Source: Glaciihabitans sp. dw_435 (lineage in GTDB: Bacteria; Actinomycetota; Actinomycetes; Actinomycetales; Microbacteriaceae). From it: a DNA stretch of 64,000 bases. The stretch lies in the NCBI RefSeq assembly GCF_018449675.1, contig NZ_JAAVUZ010000004.1, positions 186,001-250,000 of the forward strand. Reading direction: 5' to 3'. Every line of letters begins with the position of its first letter. Positions within the stretch are counted from its first letter, which is position 1. The notes under the pieces are model-generated. The model saw nothing but the letters and a program-made list of their open reading frames with translations, was not told the origin of the DNA and made no database searches. Shown one piece after another: positions 42,858 to 50,569 of the stretch. Position numbers and translations under genes: made by a program.

Positions 42858-44963
42858 ATGAAGGTAACCACCTTCAGCAAGTTCACCGTCTCCGTGTGCG
42901 CGGCGGCATTGATCGTCGGCGGCTTCGCGGCTCCGGCAATGGCTGACCCCGGCTCGTCCAGTCCGTTTGGCAAGCTCGTCGGACTCGGCTCCGACACGAC
43001 GCAGGACGTCATGAACGGCATCGCTGCCCTTCTGCCGGCCGGCGCGATGGCATCGTACGACGCCATCGGAACCGACACCGTCACCACGCGTGCCGGTTCG
43101 TCCGTCACGACCCCCCGCGCCAGCGGTTCGGGTGCGGGAATCAACGTGCTCCGTGTCGCCATCGGACAGACCGCCACCGCAACCATCACCCGCCCGAGCG
43201 GCGTTTCCGACGCAGCGACGGCAGCAAACTCCGTCGGCTACATCGACTTCGCCCGCAGCTCCAGCGGTCCCGCTACCACGGACGTCACCTCATCTGGTGT
43301 GCTCACCTACGTGCCGTTCGCGAAGGACGCAGTGTCCGTCGCGGTCAACCCCGGTAGCGCGCTGTCGAAGATCCCCAACCTGATCCTCGGTGACTCCACC
43401 ACCGCCGGTTCCACGGTTGCTTCGCTCTACAACATCTACCGCGGCGACGTCGCGTACGTGTACCTGAACGCTGACGCCACGTATAACTCCGTTGGCAAGA
43501 CGTCGACCGGCCCCACCGGCACGACCGCCAACAAGATCCAGGCGCTGCTGCCCAAGGCTGGCTCGGGAACCCGCAGCTACTTCATCGGCAAGCTGAACCT
43601 CACCGAGACCGACATCACGGGACTGAAGTCCAGCGGCGTCATCAAGGACACCTTCGGATCCGCTTCCGCTCCCGTGGAAGAGCACGATGGAACCGCGCTC
43701 GTCGGAGACGCCACCGCAATCGTGCCGTTCTCTGTCTCGCAGTGGATCGCCCAGGCAAACGCCGTCACGACCGACCGCCGTCACGGCGTCTCGATCGCAA
43801 CGCTCAATGCCGTTGCGCCGGCCACCCTGGCTACCAGCAAGTACACGCTGAACCCGGCATACTCCGCCATGGTTCGTAACGTCTACAACGTTGTTCCGTC
43901 GAACCTCGTTGACGACCCGGCCAGCGACGTCGCCAAGACGTTCGTCGGCACCGGGTCGCTCGTCTGCAGCCAGACCGCAGCCATCGAGCGCTACGGATTC
44001 GGTCTCCTCACCGGAGCGGGCAACATCGCGACGGCGTGTGGAAACACCCTCACCCGCGCGTACGTTGCGTCGGCAAGCTCGACCACGTTCGCCTTGAGCT
44101 CGCCGTCGACCACGGTTGGCACCCCCGTTACCGCGACCGCGAACGTCGTCTCCACCAACAACGGTGGCGGCACGGTCCAGTTCAAGAGCGGCGGAGTCCT
44201 CGTCGGAATTGCTGCTGTTGCAAACGGTGCCACCACGGCCGCCACGACGATCACGCCGACTACGGCTGGTTCGCTCCCCGTCACCGCGACGTTCATTCCG
44301 GCTCTGCCCGGTGTTGCTGCCAGCACCTCGGCAGCGCAGACGATCATCGCGTCGACCCCGGTCGTCACGCCGCCTCCGGCACCGACCGCCACGAAGTCGG
44401 CAGTCACCATCTCCGCGATCGGCACCAAGCCGACCGTCGGTAAGGTCCTTCCGATTGCCATCACGGTCGTCAACCCGTCCGCCGCTGCCGGTGTCGTTCA
44501 GCTGCGCTCGGGTGGAACCCTGGTCGCGAAGATGGTCATCCCCGCCGGTAAGGGCAAGGTTGTCGTCTCCTTCGTGCCGAAGACCGTCGCGTACAAGCTG
44601 ACCGCGTACTACACGCCGGCTGCCGGTTCTTCCACCATCGGAAGCTCCAGCGCCGTCAAGACGGTTCCGGTTGCCAAGGCCACCGCTGTGATCAAGGTTG
44701 GTGCGATCAAGTCCGTATCCGCCAAGGCCAAGGCCAAGGTCACCGTGGTTGTGGCAGCTCCCGGAGTAGTTACCTCGGGAACGATCACCATCAAGCAGGG
44801 CTCAAAGGTCCTCGTCTCGAAGGCCGCCTTCAAGGGCTCCACCGGAACGTTCACGCTTCCGAAGCTCAAGAAGGGCAACCACACGTTGACCGTCGTCTTC
44901 AACGGTTCACCCCTGGTGAACGCCGCGTCGAAGACCGGCATCGTCGTCAAGATCAAGAAGTAG
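42858..44963 (+). CDS. Secreted PstS-like binding protein fused to Ig-like repeats
   Basis: Exported protein of 701 aa. The signal peptide ends near APAMADPG. Residues ~35-395 are a substrate-binding domain (KLVGLGSDTTQDVMNGI, VGYIDFARSSSG, and GSGTRSYFIGKL, the expected anion-loop position). Residues ~400-700 are bacterial Ig-like repeats (TTFALSSPSTTVGTPVTATA; GTVQFKSGGVLV; GVVQLRSGGTLVAKM; GTITIKQGSKVLVSKA). The end is basic (VKIKK) with no helix, lipobox or LPXTG. Ggaaggaa precedes the ATG. It probably sits in the wall or medium; ligand inferred to be phosphate-related. Confidence 0.82.
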   Translation: MKVTTFSKFTVSVCAAALIVGGFAAPAMADPGSSSPFGKLVGLGSDTTQDVMNGIAALLPAGAMASYDAIGTDTVTTRAGSSVTTPRASGSGAGINVLRVAIGQTATATITRPSGVSDAATAANSVGYIDFARSSSGPATTDVTSSGVLTYVPFAKDAVSVAVNPGSALSKIPNLILGDSTTAGSTVASLYNIYRGDVAYVYLNADATYNSVGKTSTGPTGTTANKIQALLPKAGSGTRSYFIGKLNLTETDITGLKSSGVIKDTFGSASAPVEEHDGTALVGDATAIVPFSVSQWIAQANAVTTDRRHGVSIATLNAVAPATLATSKYTLNPAYSAMVRNVYNVVPSNLVDDPASDVAKTFVGTGSLVCSQTAAIERYGFGLLTGAGNIATACGNTLTRAYVASASSTTFALSSPSTTVGTPVTATANVVSTNNGGGTVQFKSGGVLVGIAAVANGATTAATTITPTTAGSLPVTATFIPALPGVAASTSAAQTIIASTPVVTPPPAPTATKSAVTISAIGTKPTVGKVLPIAITVVNPSAAAGVVQLRSGGTLVAKMVIPAGKGKVVVSFVPKTVAYKLTAYYTPAAGSSTIGSSSAVKTVPVAKATAVIKVGAIKSVSAKAKAKVTVVVAAPGVVTSGTITIKQGSKVLVSKAAFKGSTGTFTLPKLKKGNHTLTVVFNGSPLVNAASKTGIVVKIKK

Positions 44964-44982
44964 TAACTCCGTAACACAACGG

Positions 44983-45019
44983 CGCCGTCCCGGATCATTG
45001 ATCCGGGACGGCGTGCGTT
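44983..45019 (+). terminator. Strong terminator within the pst locus
   Basis: A 15-bp perfect stem (cgccgtcccggatca/tgatccgggacggcg) with a minimal loop is followed by a short T-run (45018-45021). It would limit read-through from the binding-protein genes into the sortase-like gene and pstB. Confidence 0.8.
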
Positions 45020-45054
45020 TTCCGTTTCGTAAAGCCCGAGAGGCCCCGCACCAC

Positions 45055-46074
45055 ATGAGGCAGACCAGCTGGCGAATGCCATCCCGCACACTCGCGAAGA
45101 TGGCGCGCGCGCGTACCCGAGTTGCCCAGGAGGCCGCTCGCAAGAAGCGCAGGGACGAAGAGAACGCCGCCTACGCGATCGAAGCGGCCAACCGTCCCAC
45201 ATCGCGCTCGGTACCCCAGCTGGACGCTCCCGAACAGTTCCGCCTCACCGGGTCAATCCTGGTAGCCCTCGGCCTCCTCCTCGTCGGATTCGCCGTCCAG
45301 TTCGCCGGCATCTCGCAGGTCAGCTACCTTCGCGACCAGCAGCTCTCGTTCGACGACTACCGGTACCAGCTGGCCAACGCCACCGCGCCCGTCGGCCAGA
45401 CCGGCGTTGACAACCGACTCCTGCCCATGGGCACCGAGGTGTCGGTACTCGACATCGACTCCATCAAGCTGCACGCCGTCGTTCTCGAGGGAACGTCGTC
45501 CGATGTCACCCAGTCCGGGCCCGGCCACCGCCGCGACACCCCACTCCCCGGCCAGGCCGGCGCGAGCGTCATCGTCGGACGCCAGTCCACGTACGGCGCC
45601 CCCTTTGCTGCCATTGGCAGTCTGAAAAAGGGCGATGTCATCACGGCGACCACCGGCCAGGGCGTCGCCACTTACACCGTCTCCGGAGTGCGCCATACCG
45701 GTGACCCGCTGCCCGCTGCCCTCGCTGCCGGTGGCGGCCGTCTCACCCTGGTTAGCGCATCGGGACTCCCGTTCCTCCCCAACGGCATTGTTCGCGTCGA
45801 CGCGACACTGACCACCCCGGCCCAGGCGAGCCCCGGGCGCGTCCTCACCTACGGCGCCCTCGACGACGACGAGCTGACCATGGCCGGCAATCCCGCGGGA
45901 TGGCCGATGCTGCTTCTCGGTCTCATCGGACTCCTGGTGACGCTGGCCCTCATGGCGATCAGCATTCGCTACTGGGGCCGGTGGCAGAGCTGGGTCGTCG
46001 CGGTGCCCGTGCTGCTCGCCATCGGCTGCTTCACCGCCCAACAGGCATCCGTCATCCTCCCCAATCTTCTGTAA
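45055..46074 (+). CDS. Sortase-fold membrane protein lacking catalytic His and Cys (pseudosortase) in the pst locus
   Basis: Protein of 339 aa: basic N-terminus, a helix at ~65-84, a sortase-like domain at ~120-255 and two C-terminal helices. Class E sortase landmarks align: GPGHRRDTPLPGQAGASVIV, then STYGAPFAAIGSLKKGDVI and LTLVSAS. Where active enzymes have VIAGHRTTYG this has VIVGRQSTYG (Arg176 for His), and where they have LTLVTC it has LTLVSA (Ala235 for Cys). A downstream Arg (NGIVRV, ~247) remains. The only Cys is in the last helix. Starts at 45055 or 45076 are possible; an earlier frame would overlap the terminator. A scaffold role for the surface binders is inferred. Confidence 0.8.
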   Translation: MRQTSWRMPSRTLAKMARARTRVAQEAARKKRRDEENAAYAIEAANRPTSRSVPQLDAPEQFRLTGSILVALGLLLVGFAVQFAGISQVSYLRDQQLSFDDYRYQLANATAPVGQTGVDNRLLPMGTEVSVLDIDSIKLHAVVLEGTSSDVTQSGPGHRRDTPLPGQAGASVIVGRQSTYGAPFAAIGSLKKGDVITATTGQGVATYTVSGVRHTGDPLPAALAAGGGRLTLVSASGLPFLPNGIVRVDATLTTPAQASPGRVLTYGALDDDELTMAGNPAGWPMLLLGLIGLLVTLALMAISIRYWGRWQSWVVAVPVLLAIGCFTAQQASVILPNLL

Positions 46075-46104
46075 TTTCCGACCACGTACTCGACAAGGAC
46101 ACCT

Positions 46105-47049
46105 ATGAACGACGCGAACTCCGCGCAGGCCGGCACGGCGGTCTCGGGGGACAGCCCCACGCAACTGCTCGTCACGACGCCGGCGCCCGCCGAGGCCGAG
46201 ACGGTGCGCATCCCGACGATCGCCAGCGGGGGAGTGTCCACCCGTCCGCGTGGGGAGCTGCCCACGGGAGAAGGACTCGCGACCCTCGAGGCGCGTGACA
46301 TCTCCGCGTGGTTCGGCGACCACAAGGTGCTCGACCGGGTATCGCTGACCATGCCCGCGGGCCAGGTCACCGCCCTCATCGGGCCGTCGGGCTGCGGTAA
46401 GAGCACGTTCCTGCGCACCCTGAACCGCATGCACGAGCTGGTGCCCTCCGCCCAGCTGGCGGGCGAGGTACTGCTCGACGGCAGCGACATCTACGACGCG
46501 AGCCGCCGCATCACCGAGGCACGCCGCGATATCGGCATGGTGTTCCAGAAGCCGAACCCGTTCCCCGCGATGAGCATTCAGGACAACGTCATCGCCGGAC
46601 TCGCCCTCACCGGCATCAAGAAGAGCAAGAGCGAGAAGTCCGACCTCGTCGAGTACAGCCTGGCAAAGGCCGGGCTGTGGAACGAGGTCAAGGACCGCCT
46701 GCGCGCCCCCGGTGGTGGCCTCTCGGGCGGCCAGCAACAGCGTCTGTGCATCGCGCGGTCCCTCGCGGTGCAGCCGCGGGTGCTGCTCATGGACGAGCCG
46801 TGCTCCGCTCTCGACCCCAGCTCCACGCGGCGCATTGAGCAGACGATCATGGAGCTCGGCACCGAGGTCACCATCGTCATCGTGACGCACAACATGCAGC
46901 AGGCTGCCCGGGTGTCCGACCAGTGCGCGTTCTTCCTCGCCGAGGCCGGCACGCCGGGCGTCATCGTCGAGCACGGTGCCACCAAGTCGATGTTCGAGTC
47001 CCCGCAGGACCCGCGCACCCTCGACTACGTCAACGGCCGCTTCGGATAA
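46105..47049 (+). CDS. pstB: Phosphate ABC transporter ATP-binding protein PstB
   Basis: ATPase of 314 aa energising phosphate import. A ~57-residue Thr/Pro/Glu-rich N-terminal extension, absent from most PstB (~260 aa), precedes the ATPase domain. Walker A is GPSGCGKST (93-101), followed by [28 protein letters not shown] (PstB hallmark), [27 protein letters not shown] and [13 protein letters not shown]. It lies 30 bp after the sortase-like gene and last in the locus, away from pstC/pstA. No phoU follows. Confidence 0.95.
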   Translation: MNDANSAQAGTAVSGDSPTQLLVTTPAPAEAETVRIPTIASGGVSTRPRGELPTGEGLATLEARDISAWFGDHKVLDRVSLTMPAGQVTALIGPSGCGKSTFLRTLNRMHELVPSAQLAGEVLLDGSDIYDASRRITEARRDIGMVFQKPNPFPAMSIQDNVIAGLALTGIKKSKSEKSDLVEYSLAKAGLWNEVKDRLRAPGGGLSGGQQQRLCIARSLAVQPRVLLMDEPCSALDPSSTRRIEQTIMELGTEVTIVIVTHNMQQAARVSDQCAFFLAEAGTPGVIVEHGATKSMFESPQDPRTLDYVNGRFG

Positions 47050-47070
47050 CCCGCACCAGTACTACAGCGA

Positions 47071-47121
47071 GGGGCGGATGACCCGGGCGGCCGATAAGGC
47101 TCGCCCCGGGTCATCCGCCCC
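47071..47121 (+). terminator. Terminator of the pst locus
   Basis: A 17-bp perfect stem (ggggcggatgacccggg/cccgggtcatccgcccc) with a 17-nt loop starts 21 bp after pstB. Confidence 0.8.
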
Positions 47122-47181
47122 TCGTCGTTTACGTCTCCGCGTTCTCCGCCGTGCAGCTCAGCCGCGTGGCCCGGGGCACAA

Positions 47182-47217
47182 AAAAGCCCCCGACCTCGTG
47201 AGAGATCGGGGGCTTTT
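47182..47217. terminator. Bidirectional terminator between pstB and csp
   Basis: Stem aaaagcccccga/tcgggggctttt is flanked by A and T runs. It can end the convergent cold-shock gene and any pst read-through. Confidence 0.88.
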
Positions 47218-47269
47218 GGTAAAGAACTTCGCTAGCCGGAGCTAACGAGCCTTCCTACAAGCGTGAGGC

Positions 47270-47473
47270 TTAGAGGGGGCGAATGTTCTCAGCCTGGGGA
47301 CCCTTGGGGCCCTGGGCGATGTCGAATTCGACCTTCTGGTTCTCGTCCAGGGACTTGTATCCGCTGGAAGCGATCGCCGAGTAGTGGGCGAACACGTCGG
47401 GGCTGCCGTCTTCGGGGGAAATGAATCCAAAACCCTTTTCAGCGTTAAACCACTTGACTGTTCCGGTTGCCAT
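47270..47473 (-). CDS. Cold-shock protein (CspA family)
   Basis: Single-stranded nucleic-acid chaperone of 67 aa. It opens [18 protein letters not shown] with RNP1 KGFGFI; RNP2 is VFAHYSAI, with the usual FVHFS changed to [25 protein letters not shown] completes the OB fold at normal length. A long 5' leader precedes it, as for other csp genes. Confidence 0.96.
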   Translation of the reverse strand: MATGTVKWFNAEKGFGFISPEDGSPDVFAHYSAIASSGYKSLDENQKVEFDIAQGPKGPQAENIRPL

Positions 47474-47558
47474 GATGACTCCTTCTGTTGCATTCGGTCG
47501 GTCCCGAATACCGGAGCCTCTCGATCACTGTGAAAAATCTCGCAGTGACTCGCCAACC

Positions 47559-47586
47559 AGCCTAGCCCACCGGAAAGGTGACGCAA
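47559..47586 (-). promoter_or_regulatory. Promoter of the cold-shock gene
   Basis: On the minus strand TTGCGT (47581-47586) and TAGGCT (47559-47564) are separated by 16 nt. They predict a ~80-nt leader with a small hairpin (tcactg/cagtga) before the csp ATG, fitting the long leaders of cold-shock mRNAs. Confidence 0.6.
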
Positions 47587-47624
47587 TACCAAATTGCGAG
47601 GCTTGTTTCTTTTTGCGCAAAACG

Positions 47625-47870
47625 CTATTGAGAGACAGGCCGGGCTCTGGGGCGCGGGGGCGGTGGTTCCGGCACAAACCGTGCCGCAATGACCTCGTCG
47701 AGGCGTATCCGGTCGTGACCGCGCTTCGTCTCGATGAGACAGGTGGTATCGGTCCTCTCGCGCAGGTAGCCGAGCGCGTCCGTGGCCCCGGTGCCCAGTC
47801 GATACCTGACAACCACCCGGGTACCCAGGTCGGCGCCGGCCAGCAGGAGCCGTGCGTCGTCACCGATCAT
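47625..47870 (-). CDS. Small SH3-like-domain protein (81 aa)
   Basis: The ATG at 47870 is chosen because ggag stands 5 nt upstream; frames from 47939 lack a site. The product has a short beta-rich core (LGTRVVVRYRLGTGATDALGYL, then TCLIETKRGHDRIRLDEVIAARFV) and a Pro/Arg-rich tail. From memory, this core resembles the small domain found before GNAT acetyltransferase domains in some actinobacterial proteins; here it stands alone. Function unknown. The flanking gap 47871-48022 shows nothing clear. Confidence 0.7.
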   Translation of the reverse strand: MIGDDARLLLAGADLGTRVVVRYRLGTGATDALGYLRERTDTTCLIETKRGHDRIRLDEVIAARFVPEPPPPRPRARPVSQ

Positions 47871-48022
47871 GTCTGCTCCCGGGTGGGTGAAATGGAGGGT
47901 CGAGGGTCCTGCGTCGGGCGACACTGCGCTGAGCATCACGGTAGCCGAGCGGGGCCGTCCGGTGGCGAGACGCCCGCCGGCGACGCCCCCGAAACTGGGC
48001 TACACCAGGTGGCTGCTCAGCG

Positions 48023-49531
48023 TTACCAGGCGGAGGGTTTGTAGTCCTTGAGGAAGACGCCCTGCAGGTCAACACCGGCCTCGCCCTGCACGATCGGGTC
48101 GTACACGCGCGCGGCGCCGTCCACGAGGTCGAGCGGGGCGTGGAAGCCCTCCTCCGCAAGCCGCACCTTGGTCGGGTGCGGACGCTCGTCGGTGATCCAC
48201 CCGGTGTCGACGCTCGTCATGAGGATGCCGTCGGTCTCGAACATTTCCCCCGCGCTCGTGCGCGTGAGCATGTTGAGCGCCGCCTTGGCCATGTTGGTGT
48301 GCGGATGACCCGGGCCCTTGTACCGGCGGGAGAACACGCCCTCCATCGCCGACACGTTGACCACGTACTTGCGCCGGGCGGTGGACGCGGCCATCGCGGG
48401 GCGCAGCCTGCTGATGAGAAGGAATGGCGCCGTCATGTTGGCAAGCTGCACCTCGAGCATTTCGAGGGGATCGACCTGGTCCACGTGCTGGGTCCAGCTG
48501 TTGATGGCGTGCTCGTCGGGGACGAGTCCGCCCGCGTCGATCGCGGTACCCGCGGCAAGGCGGGCGAGCGACGACGACCCGGCGGCCATGGCGGCGGCGG
48601 TGAGGGATTCGGCGGTGGACGATCCCGTGGGGCCGAGGGCGTCGAGGGAGAGCAGGGGGTGCGAGGCGACGGACGCAGCGAGCGCCTGGGGGTGCGCGTC
48701 ATTGGTGTGGCCGAACGTCAGCAGTTCGGGCAGAGGGCCGTCGGGCAGTGGTGCGAGTTCGGCCTCCGCCAGCGGTGCGTAGGACCCGGGGGAGCGCCGC
48801 ACGGTCTGGGCCGCGTTGTTGATGAGGATGTCGAGCGGGCCGGCCGCGGCAACGGCGTCCGCGAGACCGATGACCTGGGCGGGGTCGCGCAGGTCGATTC
48901 CCACGACGCGCAGGCGGTGCAGCCAGTCGGCGGAGTCCGGGAGGCTCGCGAACCTGCGCACGGCGTCACGGGGGAATCGTGTCGTGATCGTCGTGTGCGC
49001 GCCATCCCGCAGCAATCGCAGCGCGATGTACATGCCGATCTTGGCGCGCCCACCGGTCAGCAGGGCGCGCTTGCCCTCGAGGTTGGTGGTTGCGTCGCGC
49101 TTGGCGTGGCTCATGGCCGCACAGTTCGGGCACAGCTGGTGGTAGAACGCGTCCACCTGCGTGTAGTGGTCCTTGCAGATGTAGCAGGCGCGCGACTTGA
49201 GCAGGGTGCCGGCGGTGGGCAGTTCGGTCGACGTGGCCAGAGGAATGCCGCGGGTCTCATCGTCGATGCGGTCGGCAGCGCCCGTTGCGGTGGCCGCGAT
49301 CACCGTGAGGTCTGCTTCGGCGATGAGGGCGCGCTTCTCGAGCCTGCGGTTCTTCTTCACTGACTTGAACATGCGGGCGGTCGCGCGGCGGATGGCGATG
49401 AAGTCGGGGTGTTCCTCGTCGAGGGCGTTCATCTCGTCGAGAACGCGCAGGGCGATGGCCAGCTGCTCCGGGTCGATGCCGGCGGGGTCGTCAGAGGGCA
49501 TGTCGGCGGTGGTGTTGGTCCCGGAAGTCAC
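48023..49531 (-). CDS. SDR-family protein with zinc-ribbon-like insert and no catalytic Tyr
   Basis: Protein of 502 aa. A helical N-terminal region (~residues 20-80) is followed by a Cys quartet C116-x2-C119-x14-C134-x2-C137 (CYICK and LCPNCAAM), likely a zinc ribbon. The Rossmann domain then starts ALLTGGRAKIGMYIALRLL (TGxxxxxG ~159-166) with DILINNAAQTVRR (NNAA motif). The active-site stretch is VNVSAMEG then HPHTNMAKAALNML, so the SDR YxxxK is TxxxK. GTG 49531 is preferred because TAGAAT lies just upstream; ATG 49498 is possible. Substrate unknown. Confidence 0.8.
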   Translation of the reverse strand: MTSGTNTTADMPSDDPAGIDPEQLAIALRVLDEMNALDEEHPDFIAIRRATARMFKSVKKNRRLEKRALIAEADLTVIAATATGAADRIDDETRGIPLATSTELPTAGTLLKSRACYICKDHYTQVDAFYHQLCPNCAAMSHAKRDATTNLEGKRALLTGGRAKIGMYIALRLLRDGAHTTITTRFPRDAVRRFASLPDSADWLHRLRVVGIDLRDPAQVIGLADAVAAAGPLDILINNAAQTVRRSPGSYAPLAEAELAPLPDGPLPELLTFGHTNDAHPQALAASVASHPLLSLDALGPTGSSTAESLTAAAMAAGSSSLARLAAGTAIDAGGLVPDEHAINSWTQHVDQVDPLEMLEVQLANMTAPFLLISRLRPAMAASTARRKYVVNVSAMEGVFSRRYKGPGHPHTNMAKAALNMLTRTSAGEMFETDGILMTSVDTGWITDERPHPTKVRLAEEGFHAPLDLVDGAARVYDPIVQGEAGVDLQGVFLKDYKPSAW

Positions 49532-49536
49532 ACGAG

Positions 49537-49542
49537 ATTCTA
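49537..49542 (-). promoter_or_regulatory. Leaderless-type -10 box (TAGAAT) for the SDR gene
   Basis: TAGAAT on the minus strand ends 5 nt before the GTG at 49531, with no Shine-Dalgarno possible between. Confidence 0.6.
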
Positions 49543-49597
49543 GCCCAGCCCGGCAGCGTGGGGCTCGGCGGTGGCACTGGTATGCCACGGTTAAGCA

Positions 49598-50509
49598 ATG
49601 ACCGCCAAGAAGATTCTTCTCGACTGCGACCCGGGGCTCGACGACGCGCTCGCCATCCTGCTCGCCCACGGCGACCACGCACTCGAACTGATCGCCATCA
49701 CGACCGTCGGGGGCAACGTCGACCTCGCCAACACCACGCGGAATGCCCTGCAGCTGCGGGAGTATCTCGGGCTCGAGCACATTCCCGTCGCGGCCGGGGC
49801 AGCGGCGCCGCTCGTGCGCCCCGCGATCAGCGCCGCCGAGGTGCACGGCGACGAGGGGCTGGGTAACGTTGTTCTGCCGGCTGCCCGGCTCGAGGCATCC
49901 GTCACCCCTGCCGTCGACCTCATCGTGGAGACCCTGCGCGCAAGCCCCGGCGAGATTCACCTCGTCGCCACCGGGCCGCTGACCAATATCGCCCTGGCGC
50001 TGCACCAGGACCCGGCGATCATCGACCTTGTCGCCTCGTTCACGATCATGGGTGGTTCCTTCACGCGGGGCAACGCGACGCCGGCGGCCGAGTTCAACAT
50101 CCTCGCCGACCCCGAGGCGGCTGCCGTCGTGTTCGCGGCGGGGTGGCAGACCGTGATGGTGGGGCTGGATCTCACCAATCAGGCGATTGCCACGCACGAG
50201 ATTGTCGAGCGGATGGCACTGCTCGGGCGTCTCGGCAACGACCTGGTCGTGCCGCTCTCGACGTTCTGGAAGGACGACCCCACGGGGCAGGCCGTGCACG
50301 ACGTGGTCGCCGTCGCCTTCGTGGCGCGACCTGACCTGTTCCAGTCACGTCTTGCCCACGTGGAGGTGGAGACGACAGGCACGTTCACGTCGGGCATGAC
50401 CGTGGTGGACTTCGACGCGGCGGTCCCCAACGCGATCGTTCCGGTGGCGCTCGACGTCGAGGGCTTCTGGGACTACGTGCTGGAGAGTTACGCCCGCATT
50501 CGCCTGTAG
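49598..50509 (+). CDS. Inosine-uridine-type nucleoside hydrolase
   Basis: Hydrolase of 303 aa that splits ribonucleosides into base and ribose. The calcium-binding signature KILLDCDPGLDDALAILLA (DxDxGxDD) is at residues ~5-23. ATGPLTNIALAL and FTIMGGSFTRGNATPAAEFNILADPEAA are the other family blocks; the usual active-site His/Asp region is TGTFTSGMTVVDF. Full length. Start follows CACGGT-n6-ATG rather than a clear ribosome site, probably leaderless. Confidence 0.93.
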   Translation: MTAKKILLDCDPGLDDALAILLAHGDHALELIAITTVGGNVDLANTTRNALQLREYLGLEHIPVAAGAAAPLVRPAISAAEVHGDEGLGNVVLPAARLEASVTPAVDLIVETLRASPGEIHLVATGPLTNIALALHQDPAIIDLVASFTIMGGSFTRGNATPAAEFNILADPEAAAVVFAAGWQTVMVGLDLTNQAIATHEIVERMALLGRLGNDLVVPLSTFWKDDPTGQAVHDVVAVAFVARPDLFQSRLAHVEVETTGTFTSGMTVVDFDAAVPNAIVPVALDVEGFWDYVLESYARIRL

Positions 50510-50569
50510 CCCGAGCCGGAGCGCGCGCCACGAATCGCGCGGCGGGCGCATCCATGACACGGTTATGCC

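Noticed and set aside
45055-46074. Active class E sortase
   Set aside because: The His and Cys positions read Arg and Ala, so transpeptidation is not expected.
49532-50299. N-terminal extension of the SDR frame
   Set aside because: It runs antisense to the nucleoside hydrolase and crosses the leaderless promoter.
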